Notes under the pieces: model-generated
Database searches by the model: none
What the model was told of the DNA's origin: nothing
The model's input: only the letters and a program-made list of their open reading frames with translations
Origin: Alphaproteobacteria bacterium
GTDB taxonomy: Bacteria > Pseudomonadota > Alphaproteobacteria > Rs-D84 > CACZYB01
DNA length: 64,000 bases
Reading direction: 5' to 3'
Assembly (NCBI GenBank): GCA_017938435.1
Contig: JAGBBO010000038.1
Span: 1-64,000, forward strand
Shown: one piece after another, positions 42,365-51,053 of the stretch
Position numbering within the stretch: the stretch's first letter is position 1
How the letters are laid out: the number at the start of each line of letters is the position of its first letter
Position numbers and translations under genes: made by a program

Positions 42365-43102
42365 TCAACAAGTAGATTTTCCTAATAAAGTATTGAAATC
42401 TTTAACAAAACAACTGACCATAAATTGTTTATTATCAAGACGCTCTTGCCCTAATAAACGACCAGCCAATCTTATACTATCATCAATTACAAAAGCATTA
42501 GATAAATGATTATCAAATAAAAAATCAATTCCCAACGCTGTTGAACTTTTTGCCTCTTCCAATATTGCATTAAGATGATTGATAGAAGAATTTTCCGAAT
42601 AAAGCCCAGATGCAGTTTTCAAATAATCTATTTTATATTTTGAAAGCAAATAAACTATCGCTTTCAGATTCGATGGATGTTTTAAAAACGAAGATTCGCA
42701 ACTTACCTTAACTTTTTTAACACCTTTTGCTTCACTAATTGCAAGTAAATATTCATCCATTTCAGCAGGAATATTTTCAATATCTACATCAAAAAAGAAA
42801 GGCGGTAAAAAAACCTCTATTGCATCAGCCCCCCTATTACACGAAGTTTTTATTCTTCTAAACATTTCATCCAAAGTAATACTTCCATCAAAATTATTTA
42901 TAATGGAATTAAGTGAAACATCCGAAAGTTCTAACCACTTCCAAACATTTTCCACATATTCATCTTTCACAGAAATACTTCCCACCTGATTATCAACAGC
43001 CGTCTTACAAAGACTTATCAATGCAAAATCATCAAAATCCTTTAAATTTGCATAAAGGTTTACATATTTAAAATCATTCTGTTTAAGAAAAAGTTCTTGC
43101 AT
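42365..43102 (-). CDS. deoxyribose-phosphate aldolase-like (DeoC/LacD) barrel protein
   Basis: The 245-residue TIM-barrel protein has GADAIEVFLP, KVSCESSFL and YLKTASG, which match DeoC segments, with Lys162 as the Schiff-base lysine. The second conserved Lys of DeoC (in the K-x-x-G-G segment of strand 7) is not visible; the matching place reads GIDFLFDNH. So it may be a divergent aldolase or a repurposed barrel. Divergent from the mlaA-like gene. Confidence 0.65.
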   Translation of the reverse strand: MQELFLKQNDFKYVNLYANLKDFDDFALISLCKTAVDNQVGSISVKDEYVENVWKWLELSDVSLNSIINNFDGSITLDEMFRRIKTSCNRGADAIEVFLPPFFFDVDIENIPAEMDEYLLAISEAKGVKKVKVSCESSFLKHPSNLKAIVYLLSKYKIDYLKTASGLYSENSSINHLNAILEEAKSSTALGIDFLFDNHLSNAFVIDDSIRLAGRLLGQERLDNKQFMVSCFVKDFNTLLGKSTC

Positions 43103-43166
43103 TATTTTCCTCTTGTAAAAAAGCCATTTTTAAATATAATAACATAAATTAAGGAAATATTAAAGA

Positions 43167-43976
43167 ATGAAAAAAATTTTTATTTGTTTTTTTATAGTTT
43201 TCAATATTCTTACCCTTTCCGATGTCAGGGCACAAGGGATTCTTGCAACAAACAAAAATGATAAAATTGATCAGTCTGAAAATGTTCAAATCACAACTGA
43301 TTTATTCCCTAAAACAAGTCATTATATGCACGATTTAAATATGAAACTTATTTACGCATTAAAACCTGCCCTTGATGAATATAAAGAAGAAAAAATTTCT
43401 GGCGTTCACAAGGGATTTACAAATTTTTTAAAAAATTTACAGGAACCATTAAATGCTGCAAACTCAATACTTCAACTTGATTTTTCAAGTGCATTTAAAA
43501 CCATCGGACGATTCGTTATAAATACCACTGCTGGTATTGGTGGTATCATTGATGTCGCAGGACACATGGGACTTAAACGCGATAATCGTGATTTTGGTCA
43601 AACACTAGGTGTCTGGGGCGTTCCAATGGGTGGATTTTTTGTTATGCCATTTTATGCACAAACGACAACTCGTGATTTTGCAGGAACTATTGTTGATACT
43701 ATTTTTAATCCTATAAATTACTACACAACATGGGGTGTTGGATTATTCCTTGATGTTTCAATCGGACTTATGAGTTTATATGAAAATTACGATTTCATTA
43801 TTGCGACAAATGAAACTGCTGTTGATAGTTATGAAACATTTAAAAGTATGTATCTACAACATCGCAAAAATATGATTGAACAACATCAGCTTTTCTTTAA
43901 GGATAGTCCAAAGGAAGCCGAAGAAAAAAATAAACTTGGTGGGTCATACGACTACGACTTTGATATGGAGTATTAA
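43167..43976 (+). CDS. mlaA: MlaA (VacJ)-family outer-membrane lipid-asymmetry protein
   Basis: The 269-residue protein contains the MlaA core: RFVINTTAGIGGIIDVAGH followed by MGLKRDNRDFGQTLG and the pore-ring segment VWGVPMGGFFVMPF. MlaA extracts misplaced phospholipids from the outer leaflet and hands them to MlaC. The N-terminus (...LSDVRAQG) looks like a signal-peptidase I site with no lipobox Cys, whereas the E. coli protein is a lipoprotein. The pseudouridine synthase gene begins at its stop. Confidence 0.88.
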   Translation: MKKIFICFFIVFNILTLSDVRAQGILATNKNDKIDQSENVQITTDLFPKTSHYMHDLNMKLIYALKPALDEYKEEKISGVHKGFTNFLKNLQEPLNAANSILQLDFSSAFKTIGRFVINTTAGIGGIIDVAGHMGLKRDNRDFGQTLGVWGVPMGGFFVMPFYAQTTTRDFAGTIVDTIFNPINYYTTWGVGLFLDVSIGLMSLYENYDFIIATNETAVDSYETFKSMYLQHRKNMIEQHQLFFKDSPKEAEEKNKLGGSYDYDFDMEY

Positions 43977-44916
43977 AATTATAAAAAAGACAGTTACACA
44001 AGACAGAATTAAATTAAATGTATGGATGAAAAAAAACTATCCATCATTAACCCTTTCACATTTACAAAAATTATGTCGTAAAGGGGAGATTCGCATAAAC
44101 GGATCTCGGACATCAGCTACTAATTCACTAAACAATGGTGATGAAATAAAACTTCCACCATATATTGTCGAATATGAAAAAACTCCTGATGTTATTGTAA
44201 AAAAAGATGCAAAATATACTCGTGAAGATATTGACGATATTCTTAAAACAATAATTTACGAAGATGATGAAATCCTAGTATTAAATAAACCTGCTGGGCT
44301 TGCAACCCAAGGTGGAAGTGGCATTACAAAACACATAGATTCTCTTATCAATATTGCACTTCCTCAATACAATGGGAATCTTCGTCTAACTCATCGTATT
44401 GATAAGGAAACCAGCGGTGTTTTAGTAATAGCAAAAAATTACAATTCAGCACTTAAAATAACAACATTATTCAAAGAACAAAAAATCCATAAAACATACC
44501 ACGCTTTGGTTTACGGAAATTTTGATGATAAAAGAAAAAATGGCATAATCAAAGAACCAATTATTGATAAAACTTCAAGACCTAATGAAAAAGGTGAATA
44601 CGAAGCAAAATATGCTTTTACAGAATACAAAGTTTTAGATGAAGCCTTTGGCACATTAAGTCTTGTCGAGTTCAAACCAAAAACTGGGCGTATGCACCAA
44701 CTTCGTATTCATTCATCTCATATTGGACATCCAATAATTGGTGATTTCAAATATGGAAAGGGTGATGAATTTGCAAAATTAAAGGATTCGTTTGATTTTG
44801 AACTACCACGAAAACTTTACTTGCATGCATATATGATTGAAATAGAAGGAAAACCACTTATAAAAGCAGAATATCCAACTCACTTTAAAAAAATTTGTAA
44901 ATATCTAAATTTTTAA
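43960..44916 (+). CDS. RluC/RluD-family 23S rRNA pseudouridine synthase
   Basis: The protein has an S4-like RNA-binding domain (SLTLSHLQKLCRKGEIRING), then the catalytic domain with LRLTHRIDKETSGVLVIAKN (Asp of HRIDxxTSG), KTYHALVYG and KTGRMHQLRIHSSHIGHPI. The start is unclear. The TTG at 43960 is the last conventional start before the fold, but it lacks a ribosome site and overlaps mlaA by 17 nt. An ATT at 43978 has GGAG 7 nt upstream and would give MIKKTVTQDRIKL, a more usual N-terminus. Frames further upstream run inside mlaA and are not credible. Confidence 0.85.
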   Translation: MIWSIKIIKKTVTQDRIKLNVWMKKNYPSLTLSHLQKLCRKGEIRINGSRTSATNSLNNGDEIKLPPYIVEYEKTPDVIVKKDAKYTREDIDDILKTIIYEDDEILVLNKPAGLATQGGSGITKHIDSLINIALPQYNGNLRLTHRIDKETSGVLVIAKNYNSALKITTLFKEQKIHKTYHALVYGNFDDKRKNGIIKEPIIDKTSRPNEKGEYEAKYAFTEYKVLDEAFGTLSLVEFKPKTGRMHQLRIHSSHIGHPIIGDFKYGKGDEFAKLKDSFDFELPRKLYLHAYMIEIEGKPLIKAEYPTHFKKICKYLNF

Positions 44917-44926
44917 GAGGGGAAAA

Positions 44927-47179
44927 ATGAAGAAAACAAAAGTTGCACTAAAAACAACTATCAACATTTACAAACAATTAAAATTTTTATTGCGTCTTGC
45001 TTTAATAACTTTTATTGCTGGAATAATTGGTATTATTATTATAATCAAAAATACTGACCCTAATAAATACAAAGATGATATAACTTTTTCCATTGAAAAA
45101 ATCACTGGTTCAACAGTAAAAATCAACGGTGATTTAAAATGGAAAATATTTTCATTTGAACCTGCCATAAAAATAGAAGAACTTTCTATTAAAAATGAAT
45201 CGTGGGGAAAATCTGAAAATATATTCACCGCACAAAATATAACTGCAACAGTATCCCTCAAACATTTAATCCGCAGGGAAATCTCTCTTGATACACTTAT
45301 CATAAATTCACCTAAAATTTATTTCGAAGTTTCACCAAAAGGTATAAAAAATTGGCAACTTACCGAAGAAAAGAAAACTAAAATTAAAAAGAATAAAGAA
45401 CTTCAACTTCCAAGCCAAAAAGACAAAGAATTCGAATTTGATATGCGAAGCATTCACATAACAAATGCTGAAATTTTCTACGACAATCGCCAAACGAAAA
45501 CAAAGGATAAAATTGATATTTCAAAAATTCTTATTACCTCAAATGACTATGCCGACCCTATTCTATTTAATATAGAAACTAATTATAAAAACACTCCTAT
45601 ATCCGGAAATTTTAAAACTAATTCATTAAAAGAAATTATTGATGATAGCAACAAAATTTCCCTTACCGGAATAATAGATTTAAATAATATAAAGGCAAAT
45701 TTTTCTGGTAAAATTGATATAGAAAAAAATATTCCATCATTATCTGCAACATTATCAATATTTGCTCCAAATTTAAAAGATTCGCTTCAGAATATAACTG
45801 AACTTCCAAAATTTGCAGCTATCAACGGAGATATAGAAGTCATTGCAACACAAAACTTTATTTCTCTTAAAAAGATTGATTTAAAATACCTTTCTGCAAA
45901 CCTTACTGGCACAATGGAAATAAATTTACAGAAAAATAACAAACCTAATATAAAAGCTGACTTAAACATACCATTCTTTGATATACCAAATTTATTCTAT
46001 CCAAATTGGGAAAAGGCATATTTCCATCGTCTTGCAACAGGCGAGGAAAAACCTTCCACACCATCAAAAATAATCAAAGATCCAAAGGCATTCCGTAATA
46101 TTCCACTTCCCGTATCCGAACTTAATTGGATTGATGGAAATATAAATCTCACAATCGGAAAATTAAAAGCAATGCCAGAAATGGAAATAGAAGATATAAA
46201 AATAAATGCAATATTAAATAATGGTCAAGGAATAATATCTCCATTTTCATGCAAATATATGGGAGGAACAATCTTACTTAACGCTATAACAAACAATAAA
46301 AATAATACATTCAATGCTGATATTTCTATAAAGGTAGAAGATGTAAATGTGGGTAAAATAATCGACAGCACAGGATATAAAAAATTCTTTACCGGTGGCA
46401 ACACAAACATTGACGCCATTCTAAAAGGCTCAGGTCCAAACCTTGCAATATTTATGCAAAACTTAAATGGTTATATAAAAGCCTATACAACAGATGAAAT
46501 GGTTGGATACAAAGTTGAAAATATGCTTATGGCAAATGATTTAATTTCATCAATTTTCAAATTCATTGGCAATGATATAATCGGAACAATCACTCAAAAA
46601 GATAAGAAGAAAGAACAAAGTAAAATTCAATGTATGGTCCTTAACCTTAACATTGAAAACGGTAAAACTATTAGTAACAGAGGTATCGCAATGCAAACCT
46701 CTACTGCAAACATAATTATTGATGGTTCTGCAGATTTCGGCACTGAACAACTTGATATTTCTATTATCACCGTTGTAAAAGAAGGTTTCCGTGTATCAAA
46801 TACCCTTACTGAAATGATAAAGATAAAGGGAGCTATGGCCGAACCTAATATTATAATAAGTAAGGATGGAGTAATAAACAATGTTGCAAAAACTGCATTT
46901 ACAACTGCACTTTTGGGAACATTAACCGGTGGTGTAACCTTAATTACAACAGGATTGGGTTTAATAACAAAATCATGGCTTAACAACATCCAAGCCGATG
47001 AACGCCCTTGCCTAACTGCATTTGAAGGAAAAGCAAGTAAATATCCTGAAGATTTTTCAAATCAAATCATTATAAAAGAAAAACTTCAAACCGATATTGA
47101 AAAACAAAAGAAAAAACTTGATATCATTACAAATAAGAAAATAGAAGACGAAAAACAAAAAATCAAGTCGGAACAATAA
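44927..47179 (+). CDS. AsmA-family protein
   Basis: The 750-residue protein has an N-terminal membrane helix (about 20-41) and the AsmA start (VKINGDLKWKIFSFEPAIKIEELSIKN). Long beta-rich repeats follow, with a C-terminal AsmA_2 segment (LDISIITVVKEGFRVSN) and a hydrophobic Gly/Thr hairpin (LLGTLTGGVTLITTGLGL). AsmA-like proteins bridge the inner and outer membrane and are thought to move lipids, which fits its place behind an mlaA gene. A coiled C-terminus ends 1 nt from the converging glycosyltransferase gene. Confidence 0.82.
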   Translation: MKKTKVALKTTINIYKQLKFLLRLALITFIAGIIGIIIIIKNTDPNKYKDDITFSIEKITGSTVKINGDLKWKIFSFEPAIKIEELSIKNESWGKSENIFTAQNITATVSLKHLIRREISLDTLIINSPKIYFEVSPKGIKNWQLTEEKKTKIKKNKELQLPSQKDKEFEFDMRSIHITNAEIFYDNRQTKTKDKIDISKILITSNDYADPILFNIETNYKNTPISGNFKTNSLKEIIDDSNKISLTGIIDLNNIKANFSGKIDIEKNIPSLSATLSIFAPNLKDSLQNITELPKFAAINGDIEVIATQNFISLKKIDLKYLSANLTGTMEINLQKNNKPNIKADLNIPFFDIPNLFYPNWEKAYFHRLATGEEKPSTPSKIIKDPKAFRNIPLPVSELNWIDGNINLTIGKLKAMPEMEIEDIKINAILNNGQGIISPFSCKYMGGTILLNAITNNKNNTFNADISIKVEDVNVGKIIDSTGYKKFFTGGNTNIDAILKGSGPNLAIFMQNLNGYIKAYTTDEMVGYKVENMLMANDLISSIFKFIGNDIIGTITQKDKKKEQSKIQCMVLNLNIENGKTISNRGIAMQTSTANIIIDGSADFGTEQLDISIITVVKEGFRVSNTLTEMIKIKGAMAEPNIIISKDGVINNVAKTAFTTALLGTLTGGVTLITTGLGLITKSWLNNIQADERPCLTAFEGKASKYPEDFSNQIIIKEKLQTDIEKQKKKLDIITNKKIEDEKQKIKSEQ

Positions 47180-47180
47180 A

Positions 47181-48044
47181 TCAAAGCGACGATATTTTAC
47201 TTGTTAAAACTTTTTCCATCATATTTAAAGCATATTGCACTTCGTTTGCATATGAAATATCAATAGCATCTTTGTTTGCATAAATTTTGTGTTTTTTCAT
47301 AAAGGAAAATACACTTTCATGAGCCCTTACACAATCATAAAACGAATTTGTATTCTCAAATCTTTTTCCCATAACGGAATCATCTCTCCTAAAATAAGAG
47401 TAAAGTTTTTCGCGTAAAAAGAAAACTGATTTTGATACAAGCAAATATTTCAAACAAAATGCAACATCTTCAGCCATAAAAAGGCGTGGAAAATCAATTT
47501 TAAACTTATCAATAATTGATTTTTTAAAAATCTTGTTCCAAAGAACACGTGTAGTTTTCAAAATAACAACATCATTGATGGGCATTTTTCCATTCAAATT
47601 TTCATCCATTACAAAAGCATTAGTCGGATGCTCAAACTTTGCCCTATCAGACTTGCACTCATCAACAATATTCACATCACACACAGCCAAATCAACATCA
47701 TTCAAAATCAAAGCATTATACATATCTAAAATCATATCAGATGAATAAACATCATCGCTATCACAAAACATCACATATTCGCCTTTTGCAAGCCTAAGCC
47801 CACGATTTCGAGAATATGCCACACCTCGGTTCCACCAATTACGAACAACTTTAATATTTTTATGTATTTTTGAATAAGATTTCAAAACACGAAAGGTCCC
47901 ATCTTTGGACCCATCATCAACACAAATAATTTCTATATTTTTATAAGATGAGCAAAGCAACCCAGTCAAACACCTACCAACAAACTTTTCCACATTAAAA
48001 CATGGAACAATAACGGAAATAATAGGACAAAAACTAATTGCCAT
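47181..48044 (-). CDS. family 2 glycosyltransferase
   Basis: The 287-residue protein starts with IISVIVPCFNVEKFVGRCL and has ICVDDGSKDGT (nucleotide binding) and YVMFCDSDDVY (the DxD-type metal site). This is the GT-A fold of family 2 enzymes that add sugars to lipopolysaccharide or exopolysaccharide. Its start overlaps the end of the preceding small exported protein by 11 nt, so the two are coupled. Donor and acceptor unknown. Confidence 0.88.
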   Translation of the reverse strand: MAISFCPIISVIVPCFNVEKFVGRCLTGLLCSSYKNIEIICVDDGSKDGTFRVLKSYSKIHKNIKVVRNWWNRGVAYSRNRGLRLAKGEYVMFCDSDDVYSSDMILDMYNALILNDVDLAVCDVNIVDECKSDRAKFEHPTNAFVMDENLNGKMPINDVVILKTTRVLWNKIFKKSIIDKFKIDFPRLFMAEDVAFCLKYLLVSKSVFFLREKLYSYFRRDDSVMGKRFENTNSFYDCVRAHESVFSFMKKHKIYANKDAIDISYANEVQYALNMMEKVLTSKISSL

Positions 48045-48411
48045 AATTATATGATGTAGATGTCAATGCAACCTTGTTCAAAGTAATTGCCTGATTAATC
48101 TTTGATTTCAAACTTGAAATATTACCAGAAAGAGTTCCAGCCTCTGTTCTTAATGCAGAAATCTCGGAATAAAGGGAACTTAATCCACTAGAAGACGAAG
48201 CCGAAAGATCCATAACTTTAATTTTATTTTCCAAACTTTTAATTTTTGCAACAATATTATTATACCTTTGAGTAAGTTGTGTTAAATTAGTATTTGTTGC
48301 TTGTTGAAAAGAAGTTGCCCTTGCATTTCCAGAAAATGAAAACAAAGAAACCAAAACTGCAAAAATTCTGGACCAAATAGATATTGTTTTTTTGTAAACT
48401 AATTTTACCAT
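48034..48411 (-). CDS. small exported coiled-coil protein
   Basis: From the ATG at 48411 (GGGAGG 9 nt upstream) the product has 125 residues. It has a signal peptide ending near GNARA and a heptad-rich helix pair (NNIVAKIKSLENKIKVMDL ... LYSEISALRTEAGTLSGN). It ends with the tail TSTSYNYGN. An in-frame ATG at 48438 is possible. No family known; translational overlap with the glycosyltransferase hints at a shared envelope role. Confidence 0.6.
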   Translation of the reverse strand: MVKLVYKKTISIWSRIFAVLVSLFSFSGNARATSFQQATNTNLTQLTQRYNNIVAKIKSLENKIKVMDLSASSSSGLSSLYSEISALRTEAGTLSGNISSLKSKINQAITLNKVALTSTSYNYGN

Positions 48412-48492
48412 GTCGTGTATCCTCCCAAATAATCCCATATCGCTCCAAACGATAACGAAATGATTATAACACTATATAAAAACAATTACAAC

Positions 48493-48521
48493 AAAAAAAT
48501 AACCCCCAAACGGGGGTTATT
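48493..48521 (-). terminator. terminator of rplU-rpmA
   Basis: AATAACCCCC (48498-48507) pairs with GGGGGTTATT (48512-48521); on the minus strand it is followed by a T run. Confidence 0.88.
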
Positions 48522-48543
48522 TCAAAACTTATATAAGCAAAAC

Positions 48544-48801
48544 TTATGCAGGAATAACAGAAATATATGTTCTTCCCTTTGCATCGCCCTTCTTAAATGA
48601 AACAGCACCATCAACAGTTGCAAATATAGTATAATCAGTTCCCATACCAACATTTGTTCCTGGATGATACTTTGTTCCACGTTGACGAACAATAATAGTT
48701 CCACTTGTTACTTTTTCACCACCAAAGTGTTTGATTCCAAGTCTTTTTCCTTCGGAATCACGACCGTTCTTTGAACTACCGCCAGCTTTCTTATGTGCCA
48801 T
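48544..48801 (-). CDS. rpmA: 50S ribosomal protein L27
   Basis: The 85-residue protein starts [19 protein letters not shown], the L27 N-terminus that reaches the peptidyl-transferase centre, followed by [12 protein letters not shown] and [12 protein letters not shown]. No N-terminal leader of the Firmicutes type is present. Second gene of rplU-rpmA (20-nt gap); obgE is not downstream. Confidence 0.97.
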   Translation of the reverse strand: MAHKKAGGSSKNGRDSEGKRLGIKHFGGEKVTSGTIIVRQRGTKYHPGTNVGMGTDYTIFATVDGAVSFKKGDAKGRTYISVIPA

Positions 48802-48821
48802 TTTTTACCTCTTATACCTTA

Positions 48822-49115
48822 TTATGCAATTATATCAGTTATTTTAATAACAGTTAAATATTGTCTGTGACCTTGTTTTCTTCTGTAATTTTGTCTTCTT
48901 TTCTTTTTGAAAACAATAACTTTATCATCACGAATTTGGTCAACAACTTCAGCTTTTACTTTTGCACCAGCAACCAAAGGTGTTCCAACCTTGTCACCAG
49001 CCATAAGAACTTCTTCAAAAACGATTTCTTTATCAGCATCAAGTTTTTCAACGCTAAGAACTTCGCCTTTTTGAACTTTATATTGTTTTCCACCAGTTTT
49101 AAATATTGCAAACAT
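48822..49115 (-). CDS. rplU: 50S ribosomal protein L21
   Basis: The 97-residue protein starts [20 protein letters not shown] and has [20 protein letters not shown], the conserved L21 C-terminal RNA-binding segment. First gene of the rplU-rpmA operon with a good promoter upstream. Confidence 0.97.
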   Translation of the reverse strand: MFAIFKTGGKQYKVQKGEVLSVEKLDADKEIVFEEVLMAGDKVGTPLVAGAKVKAEVVDQIRDDKVIVFKKKRRQNYRRKQGHRQYLTVIKITDIIA

Positions 49116-49150
49116 TTTTATTTACCTCGATTCTTTAATAATGTTTTGAA

Positions 49151-49179
49151 AATATATAATACTTTCCTATAAAAGTCAA
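49151..49179 (-). promoter_or_regulatory. promoter of rplU-rpmA
   Basis: Minus strand: TTGACT (49179-49174), 17-nt spacer, TATATT (49156-49151). Confidence 0.7.
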
Positions 49180-49191
49180 CCTTTTTCTTAA

Positions 49192-49950
49192 TTATCTTTC
49201 TTTTTCAGGATTGAATAATTTGAATTTATTACCTGCCTTCTCTAAATCCTCTTTTGTAACCCTTAAATCTTTGCTTGTTTGAGGTTCATCTGACTTCTCT
49301 AATTCACTCATAGGAATAGGTTCAAATAAAGGAATATAGTCATTTGGGCCAACCTTCATACTAAACAAAGTTTGAATACTTGATAAAAGGTTATTATATT
49401 CTTCCCTATCATAATTATCACTAAAACACATATAATCTCTTTTTTCTTTAAACAAACCAATCACACCTTTTTTATATTGGTCAAGAGTTTTATTATCAGG
49501 AACGAAAAAGTCCATAAGGTTTCTGATATAATTTATATTAAATCCAGCCTGAAGCGATTCTAAAATAAAATAATTAAGATTGAAATCGAATGTTGGGCTA
49601 TCAGGATTCGTATCATACCCCTCTAACATCGAATTTTTTATCAAAGAAAGACTATTTGCTTCATCCCAAAATGTTGCCTTTAAAAAATCTTCATCAAATC
49701 TTTCTTGATACAAAGAATAAGTAAAATCTTTATCATCTTGATAAAATTGATTACAAACATCTTGATAAAGCATTATTGCTTGAAATCTTGCGACATTATA
49801 TCGTTGTGTTTTCTTTACATAATTAGGTAGAAATTGTATTCCTTTGATATGTCTTTTTTCTCTATCTATCTTATCAGAATACTTTTTCATTAACTTAATC
49901 AAACCTGCCATATATGGCATCTCTGGAAACATAATATCTATCTTTTTCAT
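49192..49950 (-). CDS. protein of unknown function
   Basis: The 252-residue, soluble-looking protein has no signal peptide or membrane helix. It is rich in Asp, Tyr, Phe and Lys, largely helical, and has no catalytic motif I recognise. It is last in a three-gene minus-strand run (lipoprotein, membrane protein, this gene) with gaps of 4 and 12 nt, which suggests that the three act together at the membrane. Confidence 0.6.
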   Translation of the reverse strand: MKKIDIMFPEMPYMAGLIKLMKKYSDKIDREKRHIKGIQFLPNYVKKTQRYNVARFQAIMLYQDVCNQFYQDDKDFTYSLYQERFDEDFLKATFWDEANSLSLIKNSMLEGYDTNPDSPTFDFNLNYFILESLQAGFNINYIRNLMDFFVPDNKTLDQYKKGVIGLFKEKRDYMCFSDNYDREEYNNLLSSIQTLFSMKVGPNDYIPLFEPIPMSELEKSDEPQTSKDLRVTKEDLEKAGNKFKLFNPEKER

Positions 49951-49962
49951 AATAAACCTCTA

Positions 49963-50403
49963 TTAGTCTTCATTACTTTGTTTGTAGAATATATAAATTT
50001 TGTATAAAAGAGTCAAGCACAATATTCCTAAACCAACTTTTACAAAAGATAAAAACGGAATTATAAATAACCCAGCGGGAAATTCCCAATCAACATTACC
50101 AAATGCCAAAAGTTTCACCCAATCAAAAACAGTAAATGCCCACATAAACACTGCACTTGTATTTGAAACTATATCCGTAAATTTTTGGTTAAGTTCTGCC
50201 TTTTCAATTAAATATTTAAGCATATACACTGGTGACATAAAACATAAAAAATGCCAAACTATCACCAACAAAAGCATAAGTATAAGTTTTTCTGATGGAT
50301 TAAATATAAAAATAGGTAAAAATAAAAGTATTGGTAAATACACAATTTGCTTTTTAATAAACTTTACCCTATCTTGCACTTTTACCTTTGGTTTCTCTGC
50401 CAT
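49963..50403 (-). CDS. small multi-pass membrane protein, unknown function
   Basis: The 146-residue protein has a basic N-terminus (MAEKPKVKVQDRVKFIKKQ) and four hydrophobic stretches (about 20-35, 37-60, 84-103 and 112-138). The helices have few charged residues, so a channel or transporter motif is not evident. Middle gene of the three-gene run 50929-49192. Confidence 0.6.
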   Translation of the reverse strand: MAEKPKVKVQDRVKFIKKQIVYLPILLFLPIFIFNPSEKLILMLLLVIVWHFLCFMSPVYMLKYLIEKAELNQKFTDIVSNTSAVFMWAFTVFDWVKLLAFGNVDWEFPAGLFIIPFLSFVKVGLGILCLTLLYKIYIFYKQSNED

Positions 50404-50407
50404 TTAT

Positions 50408-50929
50408 TCACCTTTGTTTTAAATATTTTTCTTCAAAAATTTTATCCAATTCTTGAATTCTTTTTGTATTTTTATAAAAAGGATAAACTCGTGATGGTTT
50501 AGTCAAAACATAAGAAGAATCATTATTTACAATAGCCATCAAATATCCCACTTTTCCAAAATCTTTTTTTATATAAATCATCTTGCTCCCTTTTTTAGCA
50601 AAAGAAAAAATATCTTCCTCTATTGCATCAAAGGTATTCAATTCTATTTTTTTATCTTTACCTGTAAATATTCCATCACCATCCAAATCAAGATAAATCA
50701 ATCCCTTATAAAGATAATGATTTCTTTTTTGATAATAACCACCATAAATATGTGTAGTAGTTGTATAACTTAAATCTAAAAGTTCGGAATCTAAAACGGA
50801 AACTTCTTGAATAAAAGCATTTTTTATTTTTTCTTCCCTCTTTGCTTGCATCTTTTCCTTATCACATCCAGTAATAAAAAGCGAAGATAAAATCAATGCC
50901 ATCAAAATTTTATTCTTTTTATTTCTCAT
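50408..50929 (-). CDS. lipoprotein with EF-hand-like loop
   Basis: The 173-residue protein has a lipoprotein signal ending FITGC. The mature part contains YLDLDGDGIFTGKDK, close to a calcium-binding D-x-D-x-D-G loop of the Excalibur/EF-hand type. It also has several Tyr-rich strands. It is first in the three-gene run. Ca2+ binding is inferred from the loop only. Confidence 0.65.
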   Translation of the reverse strand: MRNKKNKILMALILSSLFITGCDKEKMQAKREEKIKNAFIQEVSVLDSELLDLSYTTTTHIYGGYYQKRNHYLYKGLIYLDLDGDGIFTGKDKKIELNTFDAIEEDIFSFAKKGSKMIYIKKDFGKVGYLMAIVNNDSSYVLTKPSRVYPFYKNTKRIQELDKIFEEKYLKQR

Positions 50930-50998
50930 ATTTATATCCTATAAAACTTCTCGAATAGATTATAGACAAAAATATTTATTGTCAAGTATAAATTTCAT

Positions 50999-51036
50999 AA
51001 AAAAAAGAGGAAAACCCTAAGGTCTTCCCCTCTTTC
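50999..51036 (-). terminator. terminator of rpoBC
   Basis: On the minus strand AAGAGGGGAA pairs with TTTTCCTCTT (two G-U) and is followed by T residues. Confidence 0.8.
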
Positions 51037-51053
51037 AAATCACCTTACCGATA

